The notes under the pieces: model-generated
What the model was told of the DNA's origin: nothing
The model's input: only the letters and a program-made list of their open reading frames with translations
The model's database searches: none
Assembly: GCA_003149575.1 (NCBI GenBank)
Contig: QCWG01000001.1
Span: 2,052,334 to 2,116,333, forward strand
DNA length: 64,000 bases
Direction: 5' to 3'
Source: Altererythrobacter sp. XM-24bin4
GTDB taxonomy: Bacteria > Pseudomonadota > Alphaproteobacteria > Sphingomonadales > Sphingomonadaceae
Position numbers and translations under genes: made by a program
Shown: in pieces, positions 8,342 to 16,999 of the stretch
Layout: each line of letters begins with the position of its first letter
How positions within the stretch are numbered: the first letter of the stretch is position 1

Positions 8342-10774
8342 TCAGTTTTCGCTGCGATTGAAGGCGTTTTTGGTCTTCAGACTTGGTTTTTCCACCCACG
8401 GCTCGTCGGGCCAGCGGTGCTTCGGATACCGCCCCTTCATATCTTTCTTCACATCTGCCCAGCTGCCACGCCAAAACCCGGGCAAATCTCGGGTCGACTG
8501 AATCGGACGGCCCGCCGGGCTGGCCAGCTTGATTAACAGTGGTGTGCGCCCGATCATCGGGTGCTGGTCCAATCCGAACAGGGCCTGGACACGAACTTCA
8601 ACTGATGGAGCGTCATCGCCAGCATAATCGATCGTGTGACATGTTCCGGCAGGTGATGTGAACTCGCGCGGAGCCAATCGGTCCAACTGTTGGCGCGTGC
8701 CCCAATCGAGCTGATTGAGGATGGCTTCAATCAGCTTTCCGCGCGGCACATCGAGATCGCGCCGTCCATACAGTATCGGTCTCAGCCATGTGTCGGCGCT
8801 GTCTCGGAGCCTTTGTAGTTCAAGCGCTTCAATCTGTGCGAATTTTCCGCGTGCCAATAGGTCAGCAGGAAGGAGTTCTCCCAAGCTTTCCAACGCCTTT
8901 TCCACTAGCTTATCCACAATCGCTTCCGGGTCTGGCGCGGGATCTGGACCACTTGCCAAGGTGATCGCACCAAGCCTCCTTTCTAGCCGCGCCTCAGCAC
9001 GCTTTTCCTGATTATTCCAGTTTATTACCGAGCGCTTTTCAACCAGATATTGAAGATGCTCTTCGATGTCTTGCACGCTCAGCTCCGCTGCTGCGGCGAT
9101 CCGCGCGCCCTTTGCCTGACCCTGCGCATCGCCAATAACTATCCACTCCGCACGCGCCAGAGGTGAAGCAGGATCAAGTTGAAAGCCCCTGCCACCAGCC
9201 GACAGCCATTGCTCGCCAGACTTGTCGCGTCTTCTCGCGACAAAATCAGGCCGCGCAAATGCGAGGAAAAGTGCTGGATTGCGTGGCTCCGGTTCCGTGC
9301 CTGAAATTAACCGCTGCGCTGCCTTTGCCCAGCCCTGAGCAAGCTTGCGCGAGGCTTCTGCGCGTTTACCCCGATCGCCGTTCCAATGGTCCAGGCGCTT
9401 AAGCAGATCCTCACCACGACCGCCGAGCCCGCGCTCCTGCACGAGCAGAACCAACTTCGCTGCGTCAAACGCTTGCGAAACCTCCGCTCCGTATAGCACC
9501 GCGGCAGCAGCGAAGGGATCTAGGGGCAATGAAGCGATCTGATTGCCTTGCGCAGTTATCCTGCCGTCTTCGTCCAGAGCCCCCATTTTCAACAGCGAAG
9601 TGCGCGCGGTGGCAATTGCGGCTTCCGGTGGGGGATCGATCCAGGCCAGGCTCGCAGGGTCAGAACTTCCCCATTTTGCAAGTTTCAGGACCAGAGGCGC
9701 CAGATCGGCTGTCTCGATCTCAGCGGGAGCGAACGCTGGGCGGCCAGCATGCCCACCTTCTTCCCACAAGCGGTAGGCCACGCCCGGCCCTTGGCGGGCG
9801 GCGCGGCCGGCCCTTTGCGCTGATGCCGCTTGACTGGCGCGGCGGGTAACCAGCCGAGTAGTTCCAGCTGCCTTGTCGAATTCGGCATATCGCGCGAGAC
9901 CGCTATCGATGACGACAGATACTCCGTCCAGAGTCAGCGAAGTCTCGGCAATGGCTGTTGCGAGCACAATCCGTCGGTGACCGCCCGCATCGCGTTTGAT
10001 CGCTGCGCGCTGCTGCGCGGGCTGAACTTGTCCGTGCAGTGGAATGATGGGCACATCAGGCAAGCGTGCTTCCAGGTGTTCTCTTGTGCGTTCAATCTCA
10101 CCGATACCGGGAAGGAACGCCAGCAATTCCCCCTCTGTCTCTCGCCAAGCCTGCATCACCGCATCGGCCATTGCGTCTTCAATGCGCGCATCGGGTCGCG
10201 AACCCAGCCATTCAATACGTAAAGGATTCGCGCGCCCTTCACTTTCGATCACTGGTGCGCGATTCCCCAGAAGCTTCGCAAAGCGCGCACCATCTATCGT
10301 TGCGCTCATAACCAATATGCGCAGGTCATTGCGCAAGACGGCGCGGCTTTCCAAGGCCAGCGCCAGACCAAGATCGCTGTCCAGATGCCGCTCATGCGCT
10401 TCGTCGAACAAGACAGCGGAAATGCCTGCCAGTTCAGGGTCTTCGATGATACGGTTTACGAAGATGGCCTCTGTTACGACCAGAACGCGCGTTTTGGCCG
10501 ATGTTTTGCTATCCAACCGGGTCACATAACCGACTTTTTCACCAGGTTTCTCGCCCAGTATTTCCGCCATACGTTCTGCTGCTGCACGAGCCGCAACTCG
10601 CCGCGGTGAAGTGAGGATTATCTGTCCAGTGCACCAGGCTTCTTCAAGCAGGGCCGGGGCCACAGCCGTAGTCTTGCCCGCACCCGGCGGCGCAACAAGC
10701 ACCGCAGCGCCAGAATCTGCCAGTGCTGTCGTCAACTCTCCGAGTTTCTCATCTATTGGCAGTTCGAGAAGCAT
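8342..10774 (-). CDS. hrpB: ATP-dependent helicase HrpB
   Basis: This 810-residue DEAH-box helicase has Walker A APPGAGKTT (about residue 35), the DEAH box in LFDEAHERHLDSDLG, motif III MSATIDG, a RecA-like domain 2 with ATAIAETSLTLDGV, and QRAGRAARQGPGVAYRLW (motif VI). The C-terminal region is HrpB-specific (DLPGFWRGSWADVKKDMKGR). The ATG at 10774 is preceded by AGGGG at a 6-nt spacing; a TTG six codons upstream is less likely. HrpB proteins are presumed RNA helicases of poorly known role. Confidence 0.95.
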   Translation of the reverse strand: MLLELPIDEKLGELTTALADSGAAVLVAPPGAGKTTAVAPALLEEAWCTGQIILTSPRRVAARAAAERMAEILGEKPGEKVGYVTRLDSKTSAKTRVLVVTEAIFVNRIIEDPELAGISAVLFDEAHERHLDSDLGLALALESRAVLRNDLRILVMSATIDGARFAKLLGNRAPVIESEGRANPLRIEWLGSRPDARIEDAMADAVMQAWRETEGELLAFLPGIGEIERTREHLEARLPDVPIIPLHGQVQPAQQRAAIKRDAGGHRRIVLATAIAETSLTLDGVSVVIDSGLARYAEFDKAAGTTRLVTRRASQAASAQRAGRAARQGPGVAYRLWEEGGHAGRPAFAPAEIETADLAPLVLKLAKWGSSDPASLAWIDPPPEAAIATARTSLLKMGALDEDGRITAQGNQIASLPLDPFAAAAVLYGAEVSQAFDAAKLVLLVQERGLGGRGEDLLKRLDHWNGDRGKRAEASRKLAQGWAKAAQRLISGTEPEPRNPALFLAFARPDFVARRRDKSGEQWLSAGGRGFQLDPASPLARAEWIVIGDAQGQAKGARIAAAAELSVQDIEEHLQYLVEKRSVINWNNQEKRAEARLERRLGAITLASGPDPAPDPEAIVDKLVEKALESLGELLPADLLARGKFAQIEALELQRLRDSADTWLRPILYGRRDLDVPRGKLIEAILNQLDWGTRQQLDRLAPREFTSPAGTCHTIDYAGDDAPSVEVRVQALFGLDQHPMIGRTPLLIKLASPAGRPIQSTRDLPGFWRGSWADVKKDMKGRYPKHRWPDEPWVEKPSLKTKNAFNRSEN

Positions 10775-10835
10775 AGCTAGCCCCTGCCACAATCAGACAC
10801 GCAGGCACAGATTGAAATTTGCTGTTAGAAGAATG

Positions 10836-10872
10836 TCCCGACCCTGCATTGCGCAAGGTCGGGATTTTCTTT
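10836..10872 (+). terminator. Intrinsic terminator on the plus strand between minus-strand genes
   Basis: The 8-bp perfect stem TCCCGACC/GGTCGGGA (10836-10843 with 10857-10864) is followed directly by TTTTCTTT on the plus strand. The same tract follows other terminators in this window. Read on the minus strand the hairpin is followed only by ACATTCTTC, a weak tract. The flanking genes hrpB (start 10774) and the polyprenyl synthase (end 10889) are both minus strand, so the good orientation has no annotated gene. It might still end the synthase transcript. Confidence 0.65.
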
Positions 10873-10888
10873 GCTTTGCTAGGCTTGA

Positions 10889-11899
<1,011 letters not shown>

Positions 11900-11964
11900 G
11901 CCACGCCACATGAAGGTCACAAGCGCGCTTGGCAAGGCTGGATTTGATGCTAGCTTTGCAAGTG

Positions 11965-12273
11965 ATGTCCGATGAATCGCAAACCTCGTCCGAACCCGAT
12001 CGGGTCCTGTCCGCTTACCGCAAGAGCATCGACAATATCGATGCTGCAATAATTCATATGCTGGCCGAGCGGTTTCGCATCACGCAGGCCGTCGGCGAAT
12101 ACAAGGCGAAGGTTACTCTGCCGCCTGCCGACCCGGCGCGCGAGGAGCGCCAGATATCGCGCCTGCGCAAATTGTCCGAAGAGGCTGATCTCGACCCTGA
12201 GTTCAGCGAGAAATTCCTGCGCTTCATCATCGAAGAAGTCATCCGTCACCACGAAAAGGCTCGTGGGGCGTAG
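11965..12273 (+). CDS. Chorismate mutase, AroQ class
   Basis: This 102-residue all-helical protein has the AroQ pattern: YRKSIDNIDAAIIHMLAERF, then ITQAVGEYKA, then DPAREERQISRLRKL, and EKFLRFIIEEVIRHHE at the end. The Arg in RKSID, the Lys in YKA and the Glu/Arg of the REERQ region correspond to the substrate-binding positions of the family. It converts chorismate to prephenate for Phe and Tyr synthesis. It is single-domain, not fused to prephenate dehydratase. The ATG at 11965 is chosen; a frame from 11929 exists but overlaps the divergent promoter region. Confidence 0.9.
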   Translation: MSDESQTSSEPDRVLSAYRKSIDNIDAAIIHMLAERFRITQAVGEYKAKVTLPPADPAREERQISRLRKLSEEADLDPEFSEKFLRFIIEEVIRHHEKARGA

Positions 12274-12348
12274 ACAATTGCAATCCTAAGTATTCGTACG
12301 AGGGGTGGTGATCAGCATAGATTGGTCACGCCGGTATAGGGATAGGCC

Positions 12349-12747
12349 ATGCCCTCGCCTCCAAACCTTGCCGCGCATGATCTTGATCAACAGGCCCCGC
12401 AGCCAAGGCGCGCTGCATAGCGCTTGCGGCTCCATTTGCCAGCGCACCTGACATTCGTCGGACGAAGAAGCTCGTGTCTGATCGAGAACATCTCCCAGAC
12501 CGGGGCACAGCTGGTTGTCAATGGCGCGCCCCGTAGAGGCGAGGAAGGCCAACTCAAGTGTGAAGACCTCCTGGCATTCTTTCGCACGGTATGGAGTGCT
12601 GGCAATCTAGTCGGTGTCGAGTTTGACGAGACGATTCCTCTTCAGACGCTTCTCAATCTGCGCCGCATCAACGACGCTTATTCGGACTTCCACCGCATGG
12701 AGGCCAGGTGTACCGCGCGTCGCTGGGTGGCTGGCGAATTGCGCTAA
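12349..12747 (+). pseudogene. PilZ domain gene interrupted by an in-frame amber codon
   Basis: A frame starting ATG at 12349 (MPSPPNLAAHDLDQQAPQ) runs into TAG at 12418-12420 and then continues openly to TAA at 12745-12747. The amber falls inside the sequence RRAA-stop-RLRL, exactly within the RxxxR c-di-GMP-binding motif of a PilZ domain. The second motif is intact as ENISQTGAQL (NxSxxG). The part after the stop (TTG at 12424 onward, 107 residues) could be translated alone but would lack part of the first motif. PilZ proteins are c-di-GMP effectors for motility, polysaccharide or secretion. The stop overlaps the convergent kinase stop by 3 bases. Confidence 0.65.
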
Positions 12748-14168
12748 TCTGCAACTGTCGCCGCGCGTGGGAGCGATAACCGGACCAGCAATCCGCCCAA
12801 GTCTTCGCTTTCGCCAAGCGTTACGCTGCCGCCGTAGATCTCTGCCACGTCACGCACAATCGCCAGGCCGAGACCCGTACCGGGTTTGCCAGTGTCGAGC
12901 CGAACCCCGCGATCAAAGATGCGCTCTCTTTCGCCGTCGGGAATGCCCATGCCATCGTCTTCAACCCAAATGATGCTATGGTGGTCATCCGGCTCGGCAT
13001 CGACAGTTACAAACACACTGCCGCCGCCATACTTCGCCGCATTTTCTGCGAGATTGCCGAGGATTTCATCCAGGTCCTGCCGCTCGATCGCGACAGCAGC
13101 TTCCTGATTACCTGCCAGATCGAAACGAACGCCCTGATGAATACGCGTGACTGCGCGCAGGACAGATTCAACGCTCGGCCAAACCTCCGCCCTTGAACGA
13201 CCGGAAGAACGTCTGCCCACCGCGCGTGCGCGGGCAAGATGGTGATCGACATGGCGTTGCATGGACTTGGTTTCGCGGAAAACAAGCTCATCCAGCTTGG
13301 GATCGTGAGCGGTCGCGGCATTTGTCAGCACAGTCAGCGGTGTTTTTAATGCGTGAGCCAGATTGCCCGCATGGGTGCGCGCCTCTTCGGCTTGCCGTTC
13401 GGAATGCTCGAGCAACTCGTTGAGTTCCTGAACCAATGGCTGGACTTCGGTGGGCAGCAGCTCGGAAATACTGCTTGCACCAGTATTGCGCAATTTCTGG
13501 ATCGCTGCGCGAACACGGCGCAGGGGGGACAGGCCATAGCGGATCTGGAACAGTGTCATCAAAAGCAGGCCGAGCCCCAGCAAGGCAAAACTGCTGATCA
13601 AAATCCCTCTGATCTCTGCAATCTGGTCGTCCAGCTCATCGGTTTTAGATGCGACCGCGAAGGTCCAGCGAACTTCACTATTCGGCAAGATGACTGAGCG
13701 TTCCACCATCCGCAATTGCTCTCCCTCAAACTGAGCGGAATCGTAGAAATGCGCTTCATTATCGAAGTGATCACCCTGCAATTGCAAGGTGCGGTCCCAA
13801 AGGCTTCTCGACGGATAGGGTTCATATCCCTCGCCGTTTATCTGCCAATAAAGTCCGCTGTTCGGTTCCAGAAAACGCTGGTCGCCCAGGATGCGATTAA
13901 AGAAGACTTCACCCCCCGCTTCAATCTCGGCCGAACCGATCATCGCTGTCAGAATGTATTCCAACTGCTCGTCGAAGTTCCGCTCGACCAGATTGGTCAG
14001 CGTGCGATCAAGTGCGATGCCTCCGCCAACCAACAGCACAGCAATCCAGCCAGCCGCGATCAGCAGCATGCGCCGCGCGACGCTGCCCTGACTTACAGGT
14101 GCTTCGTCGGATATCGCCCTATGCTCGTGGAGCGTCTGCGGGGTCGTCGAGGCTGTATCCGAGGCCAC
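12744..14168 (-). CDS. Two-component sensor histidine kinase
   Basis: This 474-residue membrane kinase has TM1 (about 34-53), a periplasmic sensor loop (about 54-187) with no named fold recognised, and TM2 (about 188-207). A linker leads to the phospho-acceptor His272 in NLAHALKTPL. The ATP-binding domain has the N box NLAENAAKYG, G1 WVEDDGMGIPDG and G2 KPGTGLGLAIV. The ATG at 14168 overlaps the response regulator gene by 50 bp; I see no better downstream start before TM1. It pairs with the adjacent OmpR-type regulator and the PepSY protein upstream. Confidence 0.93.
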   Translation of the reverse strand: MASDTASTTPQTLHEHRAISDEAPVSQGSVARRMLLIAAGWIAVLLVGGGIALDRTLTNLVERNFDEQLEYILTAMIGSAEIEAGGEVFFNRILGDQRFLEPNSGLYWQINGEGYEPYPSRSLWDRTLQLQGDHFDNEAHFYDSAQFEGEQLRMVERSVILPNSEVRWTFAVASKTDELDDQIAEIRGILISSFALLGLGLLLMTLFQIRYGLSPLRRVRAAIQKLRNTGASSISELLPTEVQPLVQELNELLEHSERQAEEARTHAGNLAHALKTPLTVLTNAATAHDPKLDELVFRETKSMQRHVDHHLARARAVGRRSSGRSRAEVWPSVESVLRAVTRIHQGVRFDLAGNQEAAVAIERQDLDEILGNLAENAAKYGGGSVFVTVDAEPDDHHSIIWVEDDGMGIPDGERERIFDRGVRLDTGKPGTGLGLAIVRDVAEIYGGSVTLGESEDLGGLLVRLSLPRAATVAD

Positions 14169-14796
14169 GGATCGTAGTGATTACCTCTGCGCCAAGTTTC
14201 TTACGGATGCGGGTGACAAACACTTCGATCGTGTTCGAATCGCGGTCGAAGTCCTGATCATAGATGTGCTCGATTAACTCAGTCCGACTGACGACCTTGC
14301 CCTTGTGGTGCATCAGATAGCTGAGCAGCTTATATTCCTGAGCGGTCAGTTTGACCGGCTCACCATTCAGCGTGACACGGCCTGAACGCGTGTCCAAACG
14401 CACGTCACCGGCGGTCAGCTCTGCCGAAGTGTTGCCCGAAGCACGGCGGATGAGCGCGCGCAGGCGAGCGATCAGCTCTTCGGTTTGGAATGGCTTTGCA
14501 AGATAGTCATCCGCGCCAGCGTCCAGCCCGGCAACCTTGTCTGACCAACTGTCACGCGCGGTCAGCACCAGCACCGGAAAGCCGCGGCCTTCCTTGCGCC
14601 ACATGCCAAGCACCGTCAGGCCGTCAATCTCGGGCAGACCAAGATCAAGCACAACCGCGTCATATTCTTCAGTGCTTCCAAGGAAATGGCCGTCTTCACC
14701 ATCGGTGGAGAGATCGACCGCATAGCCGTTCTGCTCCAGCGTTGATTTCAACTGCTGGCCTAGGGTCGGTTCGTCTTCGACAATAAGAATGCGCAT
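14119..14796 (-). CDS. OmpR-family response regulator
   Basis: This 225-residue protein has a receiver domain with the acidic pocket VEDEP, phospho-acceptor Asp51 (VVLDLGLP), Thr79 and Lys101. A winged-helix DNA-binding domain follows (LTAQEYKLLSYLMHHKGKVV, and EVFVTRIRKKLG, ITTIRGLGYSL). It would activate or repress genes on phosphorylation by the kinase encoded directly downstream, whose start lies inside this gene. A PepSY gene ends 102 bp upstream on the same strand, a set resembling PhoP/PhoQ-like systems of proteobacteria. Confidence 0.94.
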   Translation of the reverse strand: MRILIVEDEPTLGQQLKSTLEQNGYAVDLSTDGEDGHFLGSTEEYDAVVLDLGLPEIDGLTVLGMWRKEGRGFPVLVLTARDSWSDKVAGLDAGADDYLAKPFQTEELIARLRALIRRASGNTSAELTAGDVRLDTRSGRVTLNGEPVKLTAQEYKLLSYLMHHKGKVVSRTELIEHIYDQDFDRDSNTIEVFVTRIRKKLGAEVITTIRGLGYSLDDPADAPRA

Positions 14797-14897
14797 ATTT
14801 GCCTGCTAGTCCTGGATCAATTGTCGGGAGTGTTGAGCGTTTGCGTAGCCAGCGTCAAGCGCGCGGCGTGATTGTCAACCTGCATTCAGCGAAAGTC

Positions 14898-15206
14898 TCA
14901 GCTCGAACGGCGGATTATGCGGCCAGTGCGCGCATCGACGTCAACATAAGTCACGCGGCCATCCTTGATGAACTTCAGCCTGTATGCGCGCGCCGTGGCA
15001 TCATATGCTGGTCCAAGGTATTCACTACCGCGCATTTGCGGCAGAACCCGCCGCTCGATCTCGCGCAGAGACAACACATTGCCGGCGTGCATTTCCTTGC
15101 GCGCTTCGTTCTGGTCATTTCGCGATTGCTCATGCGCCGTAACCGGAGCTGCAAGACCGGTAGCGACAATGGCAAACGCAGCCAAAAGAGATGCAATCCG
15201 TTTCAT
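14898..15206 (-). CDS. PepSY-like periplasmic protein
   Basis: This 102-residue protein has a signal peptide (MKRIASLLAAFAIVATGLA, cleavage near APVTA-HEQ). A single PepSY-like unit follows: SLREIERRVLPQMRG, YRLKFIKDGRVTYVDVDART. PepSY domains are thought to inhibit proteases or sense conditions at the envelope. The ATG at 15206 is chosen because the signal peptide begins there; the frame is open further upstream without coding character. It lies upstream of the response regulator and kinase genes and may be part of their signalling set. Confidence 0.85.
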   Translation of the reverse strand: MKRIASLLAAFAIVATGLAAPVTAHEQSRNDQNEARKEMHAGNVLSLREIERRVLPQMRGSEYLGPAYDATARAYRLKFIKDGRVTYVDVDARTGRIIRRSS

Positions 15207-15348
15207 GGTGCTGTCATGCCTATTCGCGGGCCATTGAACAAGGTGTGAATATGCCGCCTTCCTGCGGTTCAGGAAACGCGCAACCGATAAGCAGTGGTTT
15301 GCAAGCCAAGTGCTGCACGCTAGGGCGATGGCAACTGGGAGACACTCG

Positions 15349-16923
15349 ATGCTTAAGTCATTCTTCAGCGCAGCCGCACTCGCGAGCGCTGTAATTGCTT
15401 TTTCGGGGCCTGCAGCGGCACAAATGGAACGCGTGCCCGATCGGCCAGCTGGCGAAGGCGAAGGACCATACGATACGCTGCTCATCAAGGGCGCAACGAT
15501 GATCGATGGAACAGGCGCACCCCCTGAAGGCCCCGTCAGCATCCTTGTCGAGGGCAACCGTATTGCCCGTATCCTTCGCGGTGGAGCGGATATCCCAGCC
15601 GATCGCGTAATTGATGCCAGCGGGATGTATATATTGCCGGGGTTCGTCGACACTCACGGCCATAATGGCGATCCATCGAAGGCTCCTCAGCCATCCTATG
15701 GCTTTAAGCTCTGGCTTGCACATGGGGTTACAAGCGTTCGCGGGGTCGGTTTCGGGTTTGGTCCAGACGATCCTTCGCTTGATCAGAAGCGCAGAAGCGC
15801 GGCCAATACGATCACCGCGCCGCGTCTGTTCGCTTACACTGTTCCGGGAGATGTCTGGCCGAACGGCGCAGTTCGCACGCCTCAGCAGGGCCGCGAATGG
15901 GTGCGCTGGATAGCAAACCGGGGCTATGACGGGATCAAGTTCTTCAACAATGAAGACCCCGCCACGCTTGCCGCGATTCTGGATGAATCGGACAAGCTGG
16001 GACTCGGCACCGTCGCGCATCTGGGTCAACGCGGGGTAGCCGAAGTCAATGCAAGGGTCGCGACTGAGCTTGGGCTTGACGGTGTCACCCACTTCTATGG
16101 CCATTTTGAGAGCCTGCTCGATGGTGCCGCGCTGCCGCAATACCCCGCTGACTACAATTATCTGGATGAGCAATCACGCTTTGCATGGGTGGCAAGGCTG
16201 GCCGATCAGGTGGGCGATCCCGGCACCGAGCAATGGAGCGCCTATATCGATCATTTGATCGAAAATGACGCAACGCTCAGCCCTACATTCAACATTTATT
16301 CGGCCAGTCGCGATGTTATGAAGGCGCGCAACATGGAATGGCACGAGAAATACACTCTGCCTTCGCTGATGCAATTCTACGCGCCGAGCCTGACCAATCA
16401 CGGCAGCTATTACCATGACTGGACCAGCGAGGATGAGGTCGCCTGGCGCAATTTCTATCGCAAATGGTTCGATTTGACGCGCGAATTCAAGGACCGCGGC
16501 GGGCGCGTGACCGCTGGTTCTGATCCTGGTTATATCTACCAGACATGGGGTTTTGCCTATATCGGTGAGCTTGAGATGCTGCGCGAAGCGGGCCTGACGC
16601 CGCTTGAGGTTATTCAGGCAGCGACCATCAATGGCGCGCGCGAGATCTATGAGCCAAAAGGTGAAGAGCCGCCCATGGGTTCGATAAAGGAAGGCAAGCT
16701 CGCCGACCTTGTGATTGTGCCCGAAAACCCGCTTGCCAATCTGAAAGTGCTCTACGGCACTGGCCATACGCGCCTCAATCGCGAGACCAATACTCTGGAG
16801 ACCGTCGGCGGTGTGCGGTGGACGATCAAGGACGGCATTGTGTTCGACGCACGAGCGCTGCTGAAAGACGTGGCCGATATGGTCGAAATGCAGAAGCTGC
16901 AAGAAAACGCCATCATGCAGTAA
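15349..16923 (+). CDS. Exported amidohydrolase family protein
   Basis: This 524-residue protein begins with a signal peptide (MLKSFFSAAALASAVIAF, cleavage after AAAQ), so it acts in the periplasm. It shows the amidohydrolase metal site: HxH in VDTHGHNGD, downstream histidines in VAHLGQRG and VTHFYGHFE, and the catalytic Asp in TAGSDPGY. The C-terminal part (GSIKEGKLADLVIVPENPL) is the typical beta-sandwich region of imidazolonepropionase-like members. The ATG at 15349 is preceded by GGGAGA. The substrate is unknown; similar proteins hydrolyse peptides, cyclic amides or xenobiotics. Confidence 0.9.
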   Translation: MLKSFFSAAALASAVIAFSGPAAAQMERVPDRPAGEGEGPYDTLLIKGATMIDGTGAPPEGPVSILVEGNRIARILRGGADIPADRVIDASGMYILPGFVDTHGHNGDPSKAPQPSYGFKLWLAHGVTSVRGVGFGFGPDDPSLDQKRRSAANTITAPRLFAYTVPGDVWPNGAVRTPQQGREWVRWIANRGYDGIKFFNNEDPATLAAILDESDKLGLGTVAHLGQRGVAEVNARVATELGLDGVTHFYGHFESLLDGAALPQYPADYNYLDEQSRFAWVARLADQVGDPGTEQWSAYIDHLIENDATLSPTFNIYSASRDVMKARNMEWHEKYTLPSLMQFYAPSLTNHGSYYHDWTSEDEVAWRNFYRKWFDLTREFKDRGGRVTAGSDPGYIYQTWGFAYIGELEMLREAGLTPLEVIQAATINGAREIYEPKGEEPPMGSIKEGKLADLVIVPENPLANLKVLYGTGHTRLNRETNTLETVGGVRWTIKDGIVFDARALLKDVADMVEMQKLQENAIMQ

Positions 16924-16999
16924 CAGCAGGCAGAATAGTAACAACCGCATGCGGTGATGGCTTGCGGGGCGGCGCGCCCTCGCCTACCTGCCGCCCACT

